Below are positions 32,668 to 46,333 of a stretch of DNA of 64,000 bases, piece after piece. The translations under genes were made by a program, and so were the position numbers. This DNA comes from Utricularia gibba (Eukaryota > Streptophyta > Magnoliopsida > Lamiales > Lentibulariaceae). The stretch's first letter is position 1. Each line of letters begins with the position of its first letter. The stretch lies in the NCBI GenBank assembly GCA_002189035.1, contig CM007989.1, forward strand, positions 3,410,001-3,474,000, in the 5' to 3' direction. The notes under the pieces were generated by a model. The model saw only the letters and a program-made list of their open reading frames with translations. It ran no database searches and was not told the DNA's origin.

Positions 32668-35600
32668 AGCTGCTGCTGTTGAATAGCCTACACAAAGAAA
32701 CGGAGTTTGTCAGGCTAGAAGGTCCGCATGCACAGGGGAAACTTTGCTTTCGGTATTCAAGGATACTGAAAAATGGAAATCATTCAGGAATGAGTAAGAT
32801 GGATTCGTACGTGCATTCCAACATAAAGTACGAGGGAGTTGAGAAGAGGAACGTTATAAGATGTCCCGGCTCTTGCCGCTTCTGTGTGAGAAAGCAAAAG
32901 TTTTTGCCTCAATTCAGCAAGAAATGATGATCCTAGCTGCCCTGTCTGTAGGAAAACTCAACAAAGTTCAGAACAAGTCATGCAAAACCACCGAATTAAA
33001 AAAACAACGAATGCAAGAAGATTCTTTTGCTGCAAAATAATAGGTCACTTCTGAACTTGAGGCACTCATCCATGTTAGTACAAAACACACCAGATATGAA
33101 AGTACATTTAGAACTAGGCAATTATATTTCCAACGCACTCATCATCATTTATTGCCACACTAACAAAAAATATTATTTTATGGTTTTCCGAAAAGAGCAC
33201 ACCCATATCATTCAGACCAAATCATCCACACCATTTTCCATTTGCTGAAGTTTTTGGTGTTACCTTAAGAAACTCATCAACATCAGCCTTAATTTGATTT
33301 GCTTTGAGAGCCCCATCAACTTCAGAGAGAATTCTGGGTGCTTGGTTTATTTCAGCTAGGAGGTCAATCTAACAAAAAACAAACCATGTAACCCAGGAGA
33401 CAAATCCAGAATATGAAAAAATATATATTATATAATATGCCTATGATCTAACCTTTAAGTTGGGAGCAGATGGGTCTGGGAACCGAATGTGACGAGGAAA
33501 AGCAACCAGAATAATATTTCGCATTTGTATGCAATGTGATGGGATGACATCGCAAAAACTAAAATGGTAATCACATAGAAAATCTGGAAAATCATGGAGC
33601 AACACCAGCAACACACGGAGCATTCCCTTGTAGAAAAAACGTACCTATGAGGATGGCAAAGGAATGGATTTAGATGAGCTAAACGAATATAATGTTAAAA
33701 AAACTGGAAATCTTCATTATGTGGAGACAAACCGGTTCCCCTAGTTCAGAATTCCTAAGGAATGGCTCCATAAACTGGAATAAATCTATCAGCAACTTGT
33801 GCACATAAGGCCAGCCTTTTTGTCCATTTGCTGTTAGTAACTTTGGCATGAATCTCCTATGGCTCACAAGTTCAAGCCACGCAAAGCTGAAAACCACAAG
33901 CACAAACTATCAGAATATATTAAAATTTGAAATTTCACCTCTTCATAGAAGAGGTATACTAACATTTCTCAGAACAGAAACCACCAAATATAACACCATG
34001 TATTTCAAGTTAACAGATGAACTAGGCATGTGTAGGCTATAAAACCGACACTGAAGCAAACGGCAGGAAAAAAATACACTTATTAAGAAAATGATATCAC
34101 AGAGTACAACCATTCTAATGAAATAGTTGTACTCGTGCAACATTTGACCGATAGAACATGTAGTGCAACGAAAATGTATGCTTAACTCAAAAGATAGATT
34201 ACAGGAAATATACTTTAAATTTTACAAATGCTCCATTATGCAGTGACGTAAAAAAGATACATGATTAGATCACGCTAACTATCAGATACATACCAGAACC
34301 CGGGAACTTTTAGGGGCTGAAGTGCATGGAAAGAGTTAGCTAAAGCGGTTAACACCTGAAAATTGTAACAAAACAAAAAAAAAAAAAAAACCTCAGTTAA
34401 GGATCACTCACTTCATTGAGAGCCTTGAAGGAAACATGGACGATGATAAATAAAGAATGAAATATTCGCAACTTGTAGAGCACATTTTGTAATAACTGAA
34501 TCCTATGATGTATTAATATGACAAGACGTTGGGGGAGACATTTGAATTAAAAAAATAAGACAAGCATGTTCATCTCATAAATGAAGTTTGCAAACATTAA
34601 ATCCCGAAAAAGAAAGCAGGCAAATATAGTTGTAAAAAACAAGCAAAAAGATCGGTGGTAATATTCCTATAAAAAAAATAAGATAATCAGGTGATGATGG
34701 GATTCCTATAAAAAAGAATGTAGTTACAACAAGAAAATGGGCTACACAACACAAACTTTAAAACCATTATGCAAGGGAAATTAATAAATCACCAGAAAAT
34801 TTGAGCCCTCTGAAAGTGGCTCCAAGGAAGGCAAATCAATTATCCAGTTGATAAAAAGCCTAAAATATGGCCTTGGGTTAAATGATGCCCGCTTATCCTC
34901 AGCATCTTTTTGAATGAACTTCACTGCAACATTAAGAACCTGAAGAAATCATGTCAACACACAGGCCGTAGAATGGGGACGAGCAAATTAAAGAGAAATC
35001 AGGGATACTTACCCTTGGGAGAAGTGAGAATTTACTAGATCCTTGTTCAACCGTGCAAAACTGGATTGTTTGGTAAGGAAGGAGTCAAAAACATTATAAA
35101 ATACTTAAAATAAATTATTTATGTATGTGTAACCAGACATCTTTACCTTTAGAACTGAGAAGACCAACTTAGCAAAGATATCAATTGCCAGGAATGATAA
35201 TGGCTGTCCTTGTAGTGATTGAGAAGAGCTAGAATTGATAACTTCTGAAGATAAACAATGTGAAACAGAAAGTTCCTGCAATACTATAATGTTAATTATC
35301 TATATCTAGAGAGAAGTACTCTGTGAATGCAGACATAGGAATTTTCACCATTATCCTGCGGAAGAGCCGATCTGATGTGTCATCTCCCTTGAGTAAACCT
35401 CTCTGCTGCAAGACGGATACAAAACGAGCAGAAGCAGCATCACTTGCACCAGAAAGTTCGCATATTTGATACCATTCACCGAATAGTGCAGAAACCTGAA
35501 TGAAGATGCAAACAAATATACACAAGGAGCACAAAAAAATTTTAATTTCCATTCAGAGGAATAAACCAAAAAGTTCTTTGGGAGAGATGACTAATCAGTT

Positions 35601-38600
35601 CATGGATAAAAATATGCATGCAAAAATGTCAAGAAATGCTATACCGAAAACTGTGATCAGACAAAAGCATCATGATATAAGCACCGCACATCTAACAAAT
35701 CACCTTCTCATTAAAAGAACCAAGGTCTGAATCTACCGCTTCTGTTGCATTGCCATCTTCCCATGTTCCAGGAATGCCAGAAGCCTGCTCAAACATTTAT
35801 CAACTATGAGCAGAGGTGCCAAAGGGAATAACTAATGAAATTTGTTGAAAAAATAGAGGAAAAAAAATTACACATTCAATTTATATATGCTGGTGATACC
35901 TTTCTATCCCTAGGTGTTCTTAGACTTTCAACTGCCACATGGGGGGTACTCCTGCAGTGGATGGGTTCTTAGCAATTTCAAGCAACTGCAATAATGACTC
36001 GGGAGATCCAGGTCTTCCAGCAAACTGGAAAAAAATTATAACAAATATTATAATTCCGAAACTAATTTATGTGGCATTTCAGACCGAATGAAGCCTTGCC
36101 TTTGTCAGTGCATCAACGAGATTGTACAATTCTGTAATCACTTTTGGATTACAGATGACCAGTTCTTCAATTAAAGAAATAGCAAAGTCTGTAGCTGCTT
36201 CTGTAAATAGTAGACAGATGAAATTTTAATGAAATATCCACCAAGATGAAATAACCTCTCCGCTACCATAATACTCACTATTTCTTCCAGCATCAATGAG
36301 CTTTGCCATATGAAGGTTGTACTCGGCAAGGCTTAATAAATCACACTGAATAAGACCGACTAGGATATCTTTATTAAATTTCCTGTCATCCTCTGAATAA
36401 ATCACCTGCCAGTAACAAAAGCAAATGATAAGACAACATGGATCAAACCAAAAAGAGACAATGTGGAGGATGAAGGCTTTTCGGTAGTCAGGCATACCCA
36501 GCTGGTGAGCTCCTTGACTATGAGTTTACTGACATCACGAATGGCTGCAAGTACTGAAAGATAGGCCTTGATATGAGCCTTGTCAGATGCATTTTCATAT
36601 AAACCCTTGAAAGCCTACAGGATTGTGTAGAAAATGTCAAGCCAAAACTTTGGGAGAATACATTAACAAAATGCAGAATATTCATTACCCTTTGAGCCAC
36701 GGCCAATGCAGCTTCGTCTCGGCTAATGCATCTGAGAATAATTGAAGGAACCTCGGAAACAACTACCTGCAAGGTGTATTAGCAATGGTCTCCAATAGAA
36801 CCAAACAGAACCCAAAGAGCCTGATGGGAACTCCAATATGCTCAATACCTGAATTTCACCCTCCTTGGAGGATTCAGCTAATAGACTCTCCAGCTGAAAG
36901 GCAAATTCACATGGGCAGGCCAATTAGTTTTATGGGCCAAAAGAATAAGAAACATGTGTAAAAAAGATGAAAAATTTACCTTGTCTGAGATATTTTCATA
37001 CTTTTCCAGTGCCTCGCCTGTGGTTAACAAAGGCTCAGTAATATAATTTGCAGGTTGCTCGGATGCCGAAGATATATTATTAGTTTGGGCTACACTTCCG
37101 GATTCCTGAAGGTGAGATGAAGAAGAAGGGAATGAAACAGCGGGGGTGCTCTCAAGACTCTGCAGGTCATCAGCTATGTTCTTCTGGGTGGGCACAGCAC
37201 TACAACAAGGAATCATATTTTGGAATAATAGAGCTGTAAATCATAATCCACAAAACCCAAAGATGGAAGAATAAATTGTATGGAAGCATATTGAGATGGA
37301 ACCTAGAATGAATCTGAACCCCAAGAGGACCTATCTCCTCAGCAACGACATCTGTAGTCTGGGAAATTGAACCCACGCCGGGGTAAATGCTGAGACTAAC
37401 TGGTGCGGATGGCACAGACAATACTTGCTGTGCAAGATTCTCGTTGCTAGAAGAAACAGGATGTATAACAGGTGCAGTGTTTGGGCTCTGTGCAGCCCGG
37501 TTTTGCCCAGGGAACCGAGCAAAATCCTACAGAGAAAGATAATGAGGACATTGAATCAATTCAACAAAACTCCTATTTAATAGATGGAAGGAGCATAAAT
37601 TCGTCTAAATTTCCACCTCATAAACTCTTTGCTGTGAATGTGACAATTGCCCAGGCCTCGGACGAAGTGCCTCTGGAAAAATCCCTATTTGACCCTGAGC
37701 GTGGATGCTAGGGTCATACAATGAGGTACCGTGACTCTCACGTTGCTTCCTTCTGATGTTCAGTTGCTGAGCAATTTCTCCATCAATAGTTTGCACTGCC
37801 TGAACATCCCAAAAGAAAGATGCAGATTACAAGATTGAGAAATAAATAGCAGATCCAGTAGTGAGATAAGATAAAATAACCTAAAATTTTTGATAAAATA
37901 TTAAATCAAAATATATAGTAAAGCATTTAATCAGCTAAAACATGTAGCCGAATACCGGAGTACATTTTGAAGCATCGTTCCATTCAGGTGAAGCTAAAAA
38001 CCATTCAATTCCAGTTTGCATATTTCACCCATTAAACAAATTATTTATATAATAAATGAAAAATGTACCTTCTCAGTTGCAGCTTGCTCAATCAGTACGC
38101 AGCCAAGGTCTAAATTGTCATAAGTTACTATCTGAATTGCTGCATCAAGATCACTCGATATCCCCTGGAGTAATGTCCTGAGATGGTTTGATATAGAACT
38201 GCGCAAAGGTTCCTAGTATGGGAAAACACCAAACAAACACTTAAGAAACACACGAAGTGAAAAGGTTCTATAATCTAGGGCCATTCAAAGAAATATAGGG
38301 TAAATTCTTCTATCAATACCTTGCAAGTCACATGGGCCAGACTACCTGCTAACCTAGCAACCATCAGATGTGCAGCATTTTGTATCAATGTCTCATCCGG
38401 TTCCATGGCATAATCCTGTCACAAAAACAAACATTAGTTCTAGAGAACTCTTGCACAAACAAAGGAAAGCATCCAAGGATTCTCTGAAGCATTCCCGACA
38501 CAAACCTTCAGCACCAATTCCTTAGTTGTCCGAGTTGCAATAGAAACACTTCGCTGAACAATACTGGACACTATGTCCTTCACAGCTCTATCCATCGCAA

Positions 38601-41600
38601 TAGGAAGCACCCTAAAGCAAAACAAATAGCAAGAATCGTTAAGACAATTGGTCTAATAAAGCCCACTTCACACATCACACCAACCTCTGAAAGTGCATAT
38701 GCAGACCATAAGCCTGAATCTTTTCATTTACAACAATCTGTTGTTCAAGATTAGCAGCTGGGAAGGGAAGCTGAGGCCAAAAAAAAGGGCAAATAAGCAA
38801 TAAATAATTTCCAACAACCATTAACTAGAATAGGCGGGAGTTGTGAAACCTGATTAAAAGAATATGGCACTTGTCCTTGGAGAAGGCCATGGGCAGCCGG
38901 AAGTTGATCAGAAAAACCCAAGCTGACCAACTTCTCTTCTTCTGCTAATGTTCCCGATGAATGATGGTGAAAAGATTTGCCAAACTGTTCCCCAAAATAA
39001 AAAATCAACCATAAAGTCACATTAGAATAGAAGAAAGTTGAACCACAACCTGAGACATCATCCGTGAATGACCACCGGGATGGAGTGTAGGAGCAACATC
39101 AGCAGGTATCTCAACTTGGTTCAGTGGAGAGATGATTCCAGACTTCACCTCATTAATTACCGGTGGCTGCGGTATTCCAGCATCTTTATTTGAGAAATCT
39201 GGATTACCTTCAACTTCTCGGACTTTGTCCTTGAGAAGGGAACTTGGGGTTACATCCTTAAGGTCAACACCAAGATTCTTGAAAAGCACCTGAGATCATG
39301 GGTACAAGAGAATAAACACCATAGTTGTAGACTGCAATAGGAAAGAAAGACATGGGGAGACTGAAACTACCTCGATTTCAAATTTGAGATTCATCTTCAG
39401 ATTAGGCATTGCATAAATCTCTGCAAGCAATCCAAGAATGGCCATTGTCCATGGATTGGGAGGACGATATGCGATGCTGGTTGAACATGATTCCAAGATC
39501 TTCAAAAAGAAAAAAGATTCAAAACTCTCTCGCAGTACTATGAAATGGATAAAGAATACGCTCAGAAGTGTACCTTGGAGGTGAATGGAATAACAGCTAT
39601 CATTAGCCCCTTTTCATATGCCTGAAAAACAAAGTAAACAATTTAAAAAGTGAAAAGTGAAAGAATGCAATCTCCCCTCTTCCCTGAGAAAAAAAGAAAC
39701 TCTGGGGACCTAAGAAACATTAATAGAAAGAGACCTCTAATATCAGAGATTTGGGATCTAGTTCTCGAGCTCGTAGAACATAATTCCTTCCAATTGTGAT
39801 TTTCCCCAGCCAGCTCCCTAAGTTTTTCAACAATGAACGTTCTTCAGCGCTCGACTTTATGAGTTCTGATCCCAAAAGGACCTGAAATATACAAAATAAC
39901 ATAAGAAATGCACATCAATTAAACTGAAAATTTTCATTCCATGATAAAGAGCACTCATACCCTGCAGTTTTCGTATGTTGCTTGTATAATCTCATGAATC
40001 AGCGGCTTCAAGTTTACTTTAGCAAGGAATTTCAAGTACAGGTCATGAAAATTAGTTTCTATGCTTGCCCTGTTACACGAAAAAGTGTAGAGATTAAAAA
40101 TTAAAAAAAAATTTACCCTGCGGATTTACTTCAAATAGATTAAGGTTAAAAAAGCAAGAATAAAAACGTTATGAATGGTTACATACCTTTTCATAACCAT
40201 GTATTGAGCAAACCATACATAATATTGCTCCTTCAAAATATCTGAGAATTCCTTAGCTTTAGCTTCAAAATTTGTAACCGACAAGTTATTAATAATAAAA
40301 GATATTTTATCCTGAATTTCTGGTGCAGGGGCCTGTATAGCAAAGAAAAAACACAATAGAATAAGCAAAGGATTAACTAGGAAAACTCATCATCACACAG
40401 CAATGGAAGTTGTACAATCGCACTGGGTTAAGCTCACATCAAATAAAAAAAGAATAAACAGAAACGACCGGTTAAAGCACCCATCATCTGGATCTGCAAT
40501 GCTGGATATCAGGGAAGGAATCAAAAAATCACCACCACCACTAACCCAGATAATGAACCATGCAGATACCCAAGAGGGGATTCCCCAAATTGGAACAAAA
40601 AAAATGCAATACCAAAGATAACTACCGCTGCATAATAGAGAATAAATGCACCTCTATAGGAGTTTCTCTTCTCTCTGCTGCAGCGACAAGAGTTTCAATG
40701 TTCAAAGCAGACCCAAACCCTGGATTCAAGAACGAGCGTCTGAGAAAATCTGTAACCACTAGAGGTTCATCTCATAAAAATGCAAAGTCTAAAATCTGAG
40801 GTAGAGCAAAAGATATACTTCCAGCAGCAGCTCTAGATGAACGGGGAAGACCAGTAGTGGCAGCAGAAACTGATGGCACACTTACACTCTGCATTTTGAT
40901 TTAGCTAGTTAGTACGGGTATTAGTGAAAAGAGGGAGAAGAAAGAAGGTGGGGATGGGGCACAAACAGAGAAATTTCGAAGATTAATAGAGTGAAGAATA
41001 AGAATTTCGTGGCTTGCCTTTTGAACTCCAGCAAGATCACTTGAAATGGAAGGAATAAGCTGCCCAGTAGAAGCTTGTGCTGGTTTCGTGAAACTTGGAG
41101 GTATAGAAGCCCTCCTTTCATCAAGCGGGGCAGTTACCCTTTGCTGTAGTTGGATTCCAGAGGAAACCTGAAGTTCGGAGAGCGAGGTTCCAGGTCCAGA
41201 GAGAGAAACTGTTGAGCCTACAAACTGTAGGGGAATTCTACAAATATTACTCATCACTACACATGCTGAACTTGCCAAATCAAGCCACTAGTTTACCTCC
41301 ACATTTGTTGTAGGTTGCATGGGAACTTGATGGGTATCCATGTTTACATTGGAAACATCAAGTTCATTGTGAGTAGCAGATCTTCTGTTGAGTGCCATCT
41401 CCGTCATCGTTACAAGGTTTGGATGCCCAATGCGCAGATGTGATATTTGCAGGATATGATTGCAGTACTGAGGCCATTCTACTAGGCGGTCCAAGAACTG
41501 CTCTAGTGCCAATGTTCCAAAAGTGAACATCTGCATGTTTGAAAGTGAGTTTAAATCTTGTATGAAGCATATGTACAGCAAATCACTTAAGAATACTGCC

Positions 41601-44600
41601 ACCAAATGCAAACCTTTGAATCTGCTGGCTTTCTTAAAGCATCTAGAACGGCTCTTAAAGCAATGCCAAGGGTAATATGTGTCACAAGCTGATACTTGAT
41701 GAGTGAACCTGGAAAAAAAAACTGAAATGATTAAATCATGTAAAAGGAAGTGTGCACTATCAATCCTACTAGGAAGAAAATAAAATAAGTCACTAGAATG
41801 CCACATGGATTAGTTTCATCCCCCTATAACTACAGATTAAATGCATTTTTCAAATAGTAATGACAGAATAAAAGGTTAAATTTTCGAGTGATCCAACATC
41901 ACAACTCACCAAAGAGAACAGCAGCAAGTCTCAGCTGCCTATCAGGGTACTTGGAGAAAAAATTGTATTCCTCAAACAAGTTCGCAATCATACAGTCAAA
42001 AATCAGTTGCTCCCTGTGAGACACCAAATTCCCACAACTAAGAACTCTAAAGGAAAAAAAAGTTAACACGTGAAGCATTAGTGATCACAGAATTGAAGTA
42101 ACGGAACCATATTTCACAACTTATGAGTGAAACACTGATTGTGAAGTTGTCTTCCAGCAAGTTTTGACATGATTTCAAGCTCGTATCAAGGCAAAAAAAA
42201 AAAAAAAAAAAACCAAGCCATTTACTAGACACGTTCTGGGAATTCTAGAGATATGTTCATCAACCAAAAGAGAGCATCAGAAGGATATGCAATAATCATG
42301 TACCATATTTTAGTCACAGAGATCCATAGCCATTTGCATGCAAACAATGACCTTGAAAATTTAAAAGACTTGGAAGATGGTTACCTCTTCTCAGAAGATT
42401 CTTTGAAACAGGTGAGCATTTGAATCACTTCGTCTATAGAAAGCTGACCATTAAACATTTGATGGAAGTAAGAGTTTGACTCTTTCTCAATATCTGCAGA
42501 AAAATTATCTGAATTTGCATCTGGACCCCCTCCATTTTTAAATCTTGTGTCAGGGATCATACGTGTCATATGTATTTTTTCAGCCTCCTCCATCAAGCCA
42601 CTAGAGGAGGCACTACAAGTATGAGAACGAAGAACCTGCATGGAAACGAGACTCATAGGTTGCATGGTATACAGGTAGTCAGCAAGCCCAACAATATATG
42701 ACAAACCTTTAAGACAGTCGCACAAGAATCTGAAAAGGCATTTGACACAGCATCATGGGATTGAAGCTGATTGGAAGAGACAGAGTGAACCCCTCCTTGA
42801 AACTTCTTAATGAATTTGAGGCATTCCTGCGGAAATTCCGAATAATAATTTATTATTAAAATGGATTTCTGCATAATTTCTTCAGATAAGAATTTGTCCG
42901 CAAAGAAATTTACCATGTAAAATACATCACCACCTTCCATTAGACGGTTGCTCAGCCAGTTTTCAAGGTCCACTACATCTTTCTTGGAAGCAATCACAAC
43001 TAACTGAATTCCGAAGTAAAATGGGATTCTATCCAAAACTGAAGACAGAATCTGCAAAACATTCAGCAGGCATACCAGTAAACAAGATACTTCAATTCAG
43101 ACAACCAGAGGCCTAAACTTTGACAATTTTTGAAAAGATAATGTAAGAATCTGCCAAACATTCATTAGACATACCAGTAAACAAGATTTTACAAATTAAA
43201 TAAGTACAAAGCCTGAATCTTGCCCTTAGGTTGTGGAAACTACACTCCATGCATGATGAAAAAGTCCTTGTCATTGAGACTAAAGTGTGAACCAATAAAA
43301 TCATGACAAAAATTATGACGGGGCATCTTACCTTAATAGAACCAGAATGGAGAAAAAGATGTTAATGAAAAAAGTTACCTTCAATTCCTGGCTCGCATCC
43401 AAAATCCTAGGAATGCATTCTGGGTCAAGGTTCATGGCCTCGATGAATCCTCTAAGCAACATTGATGAGTTTACACGCCATAAAAAAATATGAATCTGTT
43501 CTCAGAGGTATTTTTCAGGGTCTGTGGAAGTACAATAGCAGCCACTTCATTCTGTATTAGATCATATGCAGTCTGCATTGTTAGAAGTAAAGCGTTACAT
43601 GGTGAGCAGCAATATTCAATGCTATAAGAAACCATCAAATGAATGTACATTAACATGAGCCATCCCAACGAGCAAAACTTCTGGACACTGCCCAAGAGGT
43701 TTTTCAAGGATACTTCGCACAGAACTTGCATAACCCAACTCAGATAGTTGACAAATGATCTTCAGTAGGTCTATACATTGCCAGGCATCCTGTAGTCTTC
43801 CGGGTTGAGATAGATGTCCTAGCACAGCCTCATCATAGGTCTGAACAAGAAATGTCATATTACTGACAATAAACATGTTCCAACTCCTCAAAAAGTATAG
43901 AAACAACAAGAAAATATGAATAGTAAATGAACTAAATACAAAGCATACCAGTTTCCTCTCAGCATGAGAGAACGTAAAAACCTCAGGTGGTACAGAGACG
44001 GCATACTTCAAGAAAGACAGCTGACCCTCTACATTTTTCCACACAAAGCCACAAATAGCATGCAGTGGGAAAGGGTCCTAATCCAAATTTTACAGTTGAC
44101 TTAAAATGGATTCAATGAACATACAGGATGTAAATAACAATAGAAGAGAAATGGAGAATATGGAAATACCTTGCAGGCACGCTTGTAAATAGACATCAAA
44201 AAAGAGAAGGCCATCTCATTAGGGACATAGAAGCCTTCATGGTCTAAATGTTCCATGACATTTTTCCAGTCAGTTCCAGGCGCCTGAAACAAGTTGCACA
44301 TTACTAGCATTCTTCAAAAAAATTATATCCCTTAATACTTCTAAACTTACGAGTTGATTTATAGTATCTACAAGAACATCAATGTCCCAGGAGTTCAAAG
44401 TCGCCATATCCACAACATTCTCCCTTGTAATAGCACAGCGAAATGTTGCAAATGCATCTTGACTTTCATCAAGGCCAGAATGAGTTCGGGATACAGTGCC
44501 AACGATCTTGGAAATTGTGGACTCAGAGAGTGGTAAAAATAGAGAAAGGATTTCCTTGCACTGGGAAACATTGAGAGTGCAGCCATACCCCAATTCACTC

Positions 44601-45777
44601 ATTACATCAGACATGCTGATTCCTTCCTCCAATTCTTCTAAAATTACATCAAATTCATCTTCATCATCCCCATTCAGCACATCTAAATGCCTGTTGAATA
44701 AATTAAGTGCCATGTAATAAATTTTCATAAAAAAACAACCAACGCCCAACAACAGTCAAGGTGCATCCCACGAAAACAATAAAAACAGCTTGATATTTTC
44801 TTTATAAAAATATATAACCCAGTATCATGAGTGTGTTAACTCATTGCCTGTGTACTATGCGCAACAAAATATAGGAAGAGAAAAAAAATACCTCCAGAAA
44901 TTGTATTCACGAACTTCATCAGAAACCAAAGGTGCTAGGATAAACTGCTCGCCATCCAGTTTCAAAAGGGATAGCATTTGCATAAATGAATCGACATGCA
45001 TGTTGAGGCCTTCACACTGTTTCAGAAACAACAGAATATTCTGAATTAAGGCACCCTTTTCGACATCAAATGGACTTGTGCATAACTCTGAAATCTGACC
45101 CATGCAGAAACTCCTTCCTGCAAACAATAGGCAGTATATTCATGAGTTTCAAGTGCTAAATGACCTATCTATGCAACCAAGAACGGTGATCTCATGCACA
45201 GATCTCAGGTGAAGTGTAGTACTAACCATGGGTTCTAATGGTGTTGTTTTCTGAATTTGACAAAGCAAGGCCAACCCCGACCTTCTCAGCGCTAGACAAC
45301 CGCAATGCACCACAGAAGTTCTGCAGAAATTCTTCATTTATATCCACAGTCTTGAGTGTCTCGCAGATTACAGTAGTAAAATTAGGTTTATCCATAATCA
45401 ATTTCACGACGGAAGCATATAGAGCGGACATCTCCGCATTCTTTAGTTCCTTTTCATATACATTCAGGAACTCCAAACAACTTTGCAGCAGCAATATGCT
45501 CCCTTCCACTCCATAGTTGACAAACTGTCATACACAAGATTGCATATACAGACGCCATCAATACCATGATAACAACACAAACAACTAAAGATCAAGAGCA
45601 GCAGAAACGCTCCATAAAAACCCAAATTCGGAAATGGCGAACCTGTGAGAGCTGCTGGAAAATGGATTCGGAGTTGGAGTCGTTCAAGCTATTTAGCAGA
45701 AATCTAATCTGGCCAGAAATCTTACTGGAGAACGGCACCACCGTGGAAGGAGATCTTGAATCATCTAAATCCGTCAT
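32054..45777 (-). CDS. NOT1: CCR4-NOT complex scaffold subunit NOT1; apparent C-terminal frameshift
   Basis: NOT1 is the large scaffold of the CCR4-NOT deadenylase that shortens mRNA poly(A) tails. The gene has several tens of exons on the minus strand over 13.7 kb. It starts at the ATG at 45777 (exon 1: 45777-45643, exon 2 from 45534). Domains read in order: N-terminal helical repeats (about 45.5-42.5 kb), the MIF4G domain that binds CAF1 (about 40.4-39.1 kb; [16 protein letters not shown]-like, [32 protein letters not shown]), the DUF3819/CAF40-binding block (about 38.6-37.6 kb; [19 protein letters not shown]), and the NOT1 C-terminal domain (about 35-32 kb; [33 protein letters not shown]). 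A polyQ tract precedes the last domain. Near the end, KKPHPW is followed one frame away by [10 protein letters not shown], then exon 32182-32054 with [16 protein letters not shown]. One more G in the GGG run at 32305-32307 (minus-strand sense) would join them. Confidence 0.92.
32628..32687 (-). repeat. CAG/CTG trinucleotide tract encoding polyQ in NOT1
   Basis: On the minus strand this is a run of mostly cag codons with two caa and one ctg, encoding about 16 Gln broken by one Leu. It sits at the start of an exon, between the acceptor near 32690 and [15 protein letters not shown]. It is coding and prone to length change. Confidence 0.9.
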
Positions 45778-46333
45778 CGCTACCAAGTTTCTTCAACACA
45801 GAGAAATGAAGCTAGGGTTTGTAAAATGCAAGAAACTCGTTGAAACTGAGCGAAGAGAATCCAAGGTCGAACATGCCTGACTATCCAATAGAAAAAAAGA
45901 TTTTTGATGACGGTGACCACCCGACCCGATTGATGACCCGCCCAGAACATAGCCCAAATCTCAACAAAGCCCAGCCCATCTTTTTTATATGATTCATTTA
46001 CCTTGTGGGAACCGCATAGCCCATTCCATTTTCTATATGGGCCCACCGCCCATAGCCAGCTCGAAATTTAAGAGCTGTTAAGAAATATCTCCGAGGTTTT
46101 CCCGCATTCGATTCTCTGAGACTGAGCTCTTCAGAAAACGGAAACTTGAACTCCGCCCGACAATCCCCGTCGTGTTTATATGAGATCTTTTTTATATGAT
46201 TGGACGGCGTCGAGCTGTTAAGAAATATCTCCGAGGTTTTCCCGCATTCGATTCTCTGAGACTGAGCTCTTCAGAAAACGGAAACTTGAACTCCGCCCGA
46301 CAATCCCCGTCGTGTTTATTTGTTTACTTGGTA
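45778..46333. promoter_or_regulatory. Shared (bidirectional) promoter of NOT1 and CCT1
   Basis: The two ATGs lie 556 bases apart and point away from each other. The interval has several GCCCA/TGGGC (site II type) motifs, for example near 45953, 45971, 46037 (tatatgggcccacc) and 46050. These are common in plant housekeeping promoters and are bound by TCP factors. Two tandem copies of a 108-bp segment lie on the CCT1 side. Confidence 0.65.
46072..46319. repeat. Identical 108-bp direct duplication in the NOT1/CCT1 promoter
   Basis: The bases 46072-46179 (starting gagctgttaagaaatatctc) recur without difference at 46212-46319. The 32-base spacer includes atcttttttatatgatt, which also occurs once further left at 45979-45995. 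This suggests that a longer unit was duplicated and then partly deleted. Confidence 0.95.
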
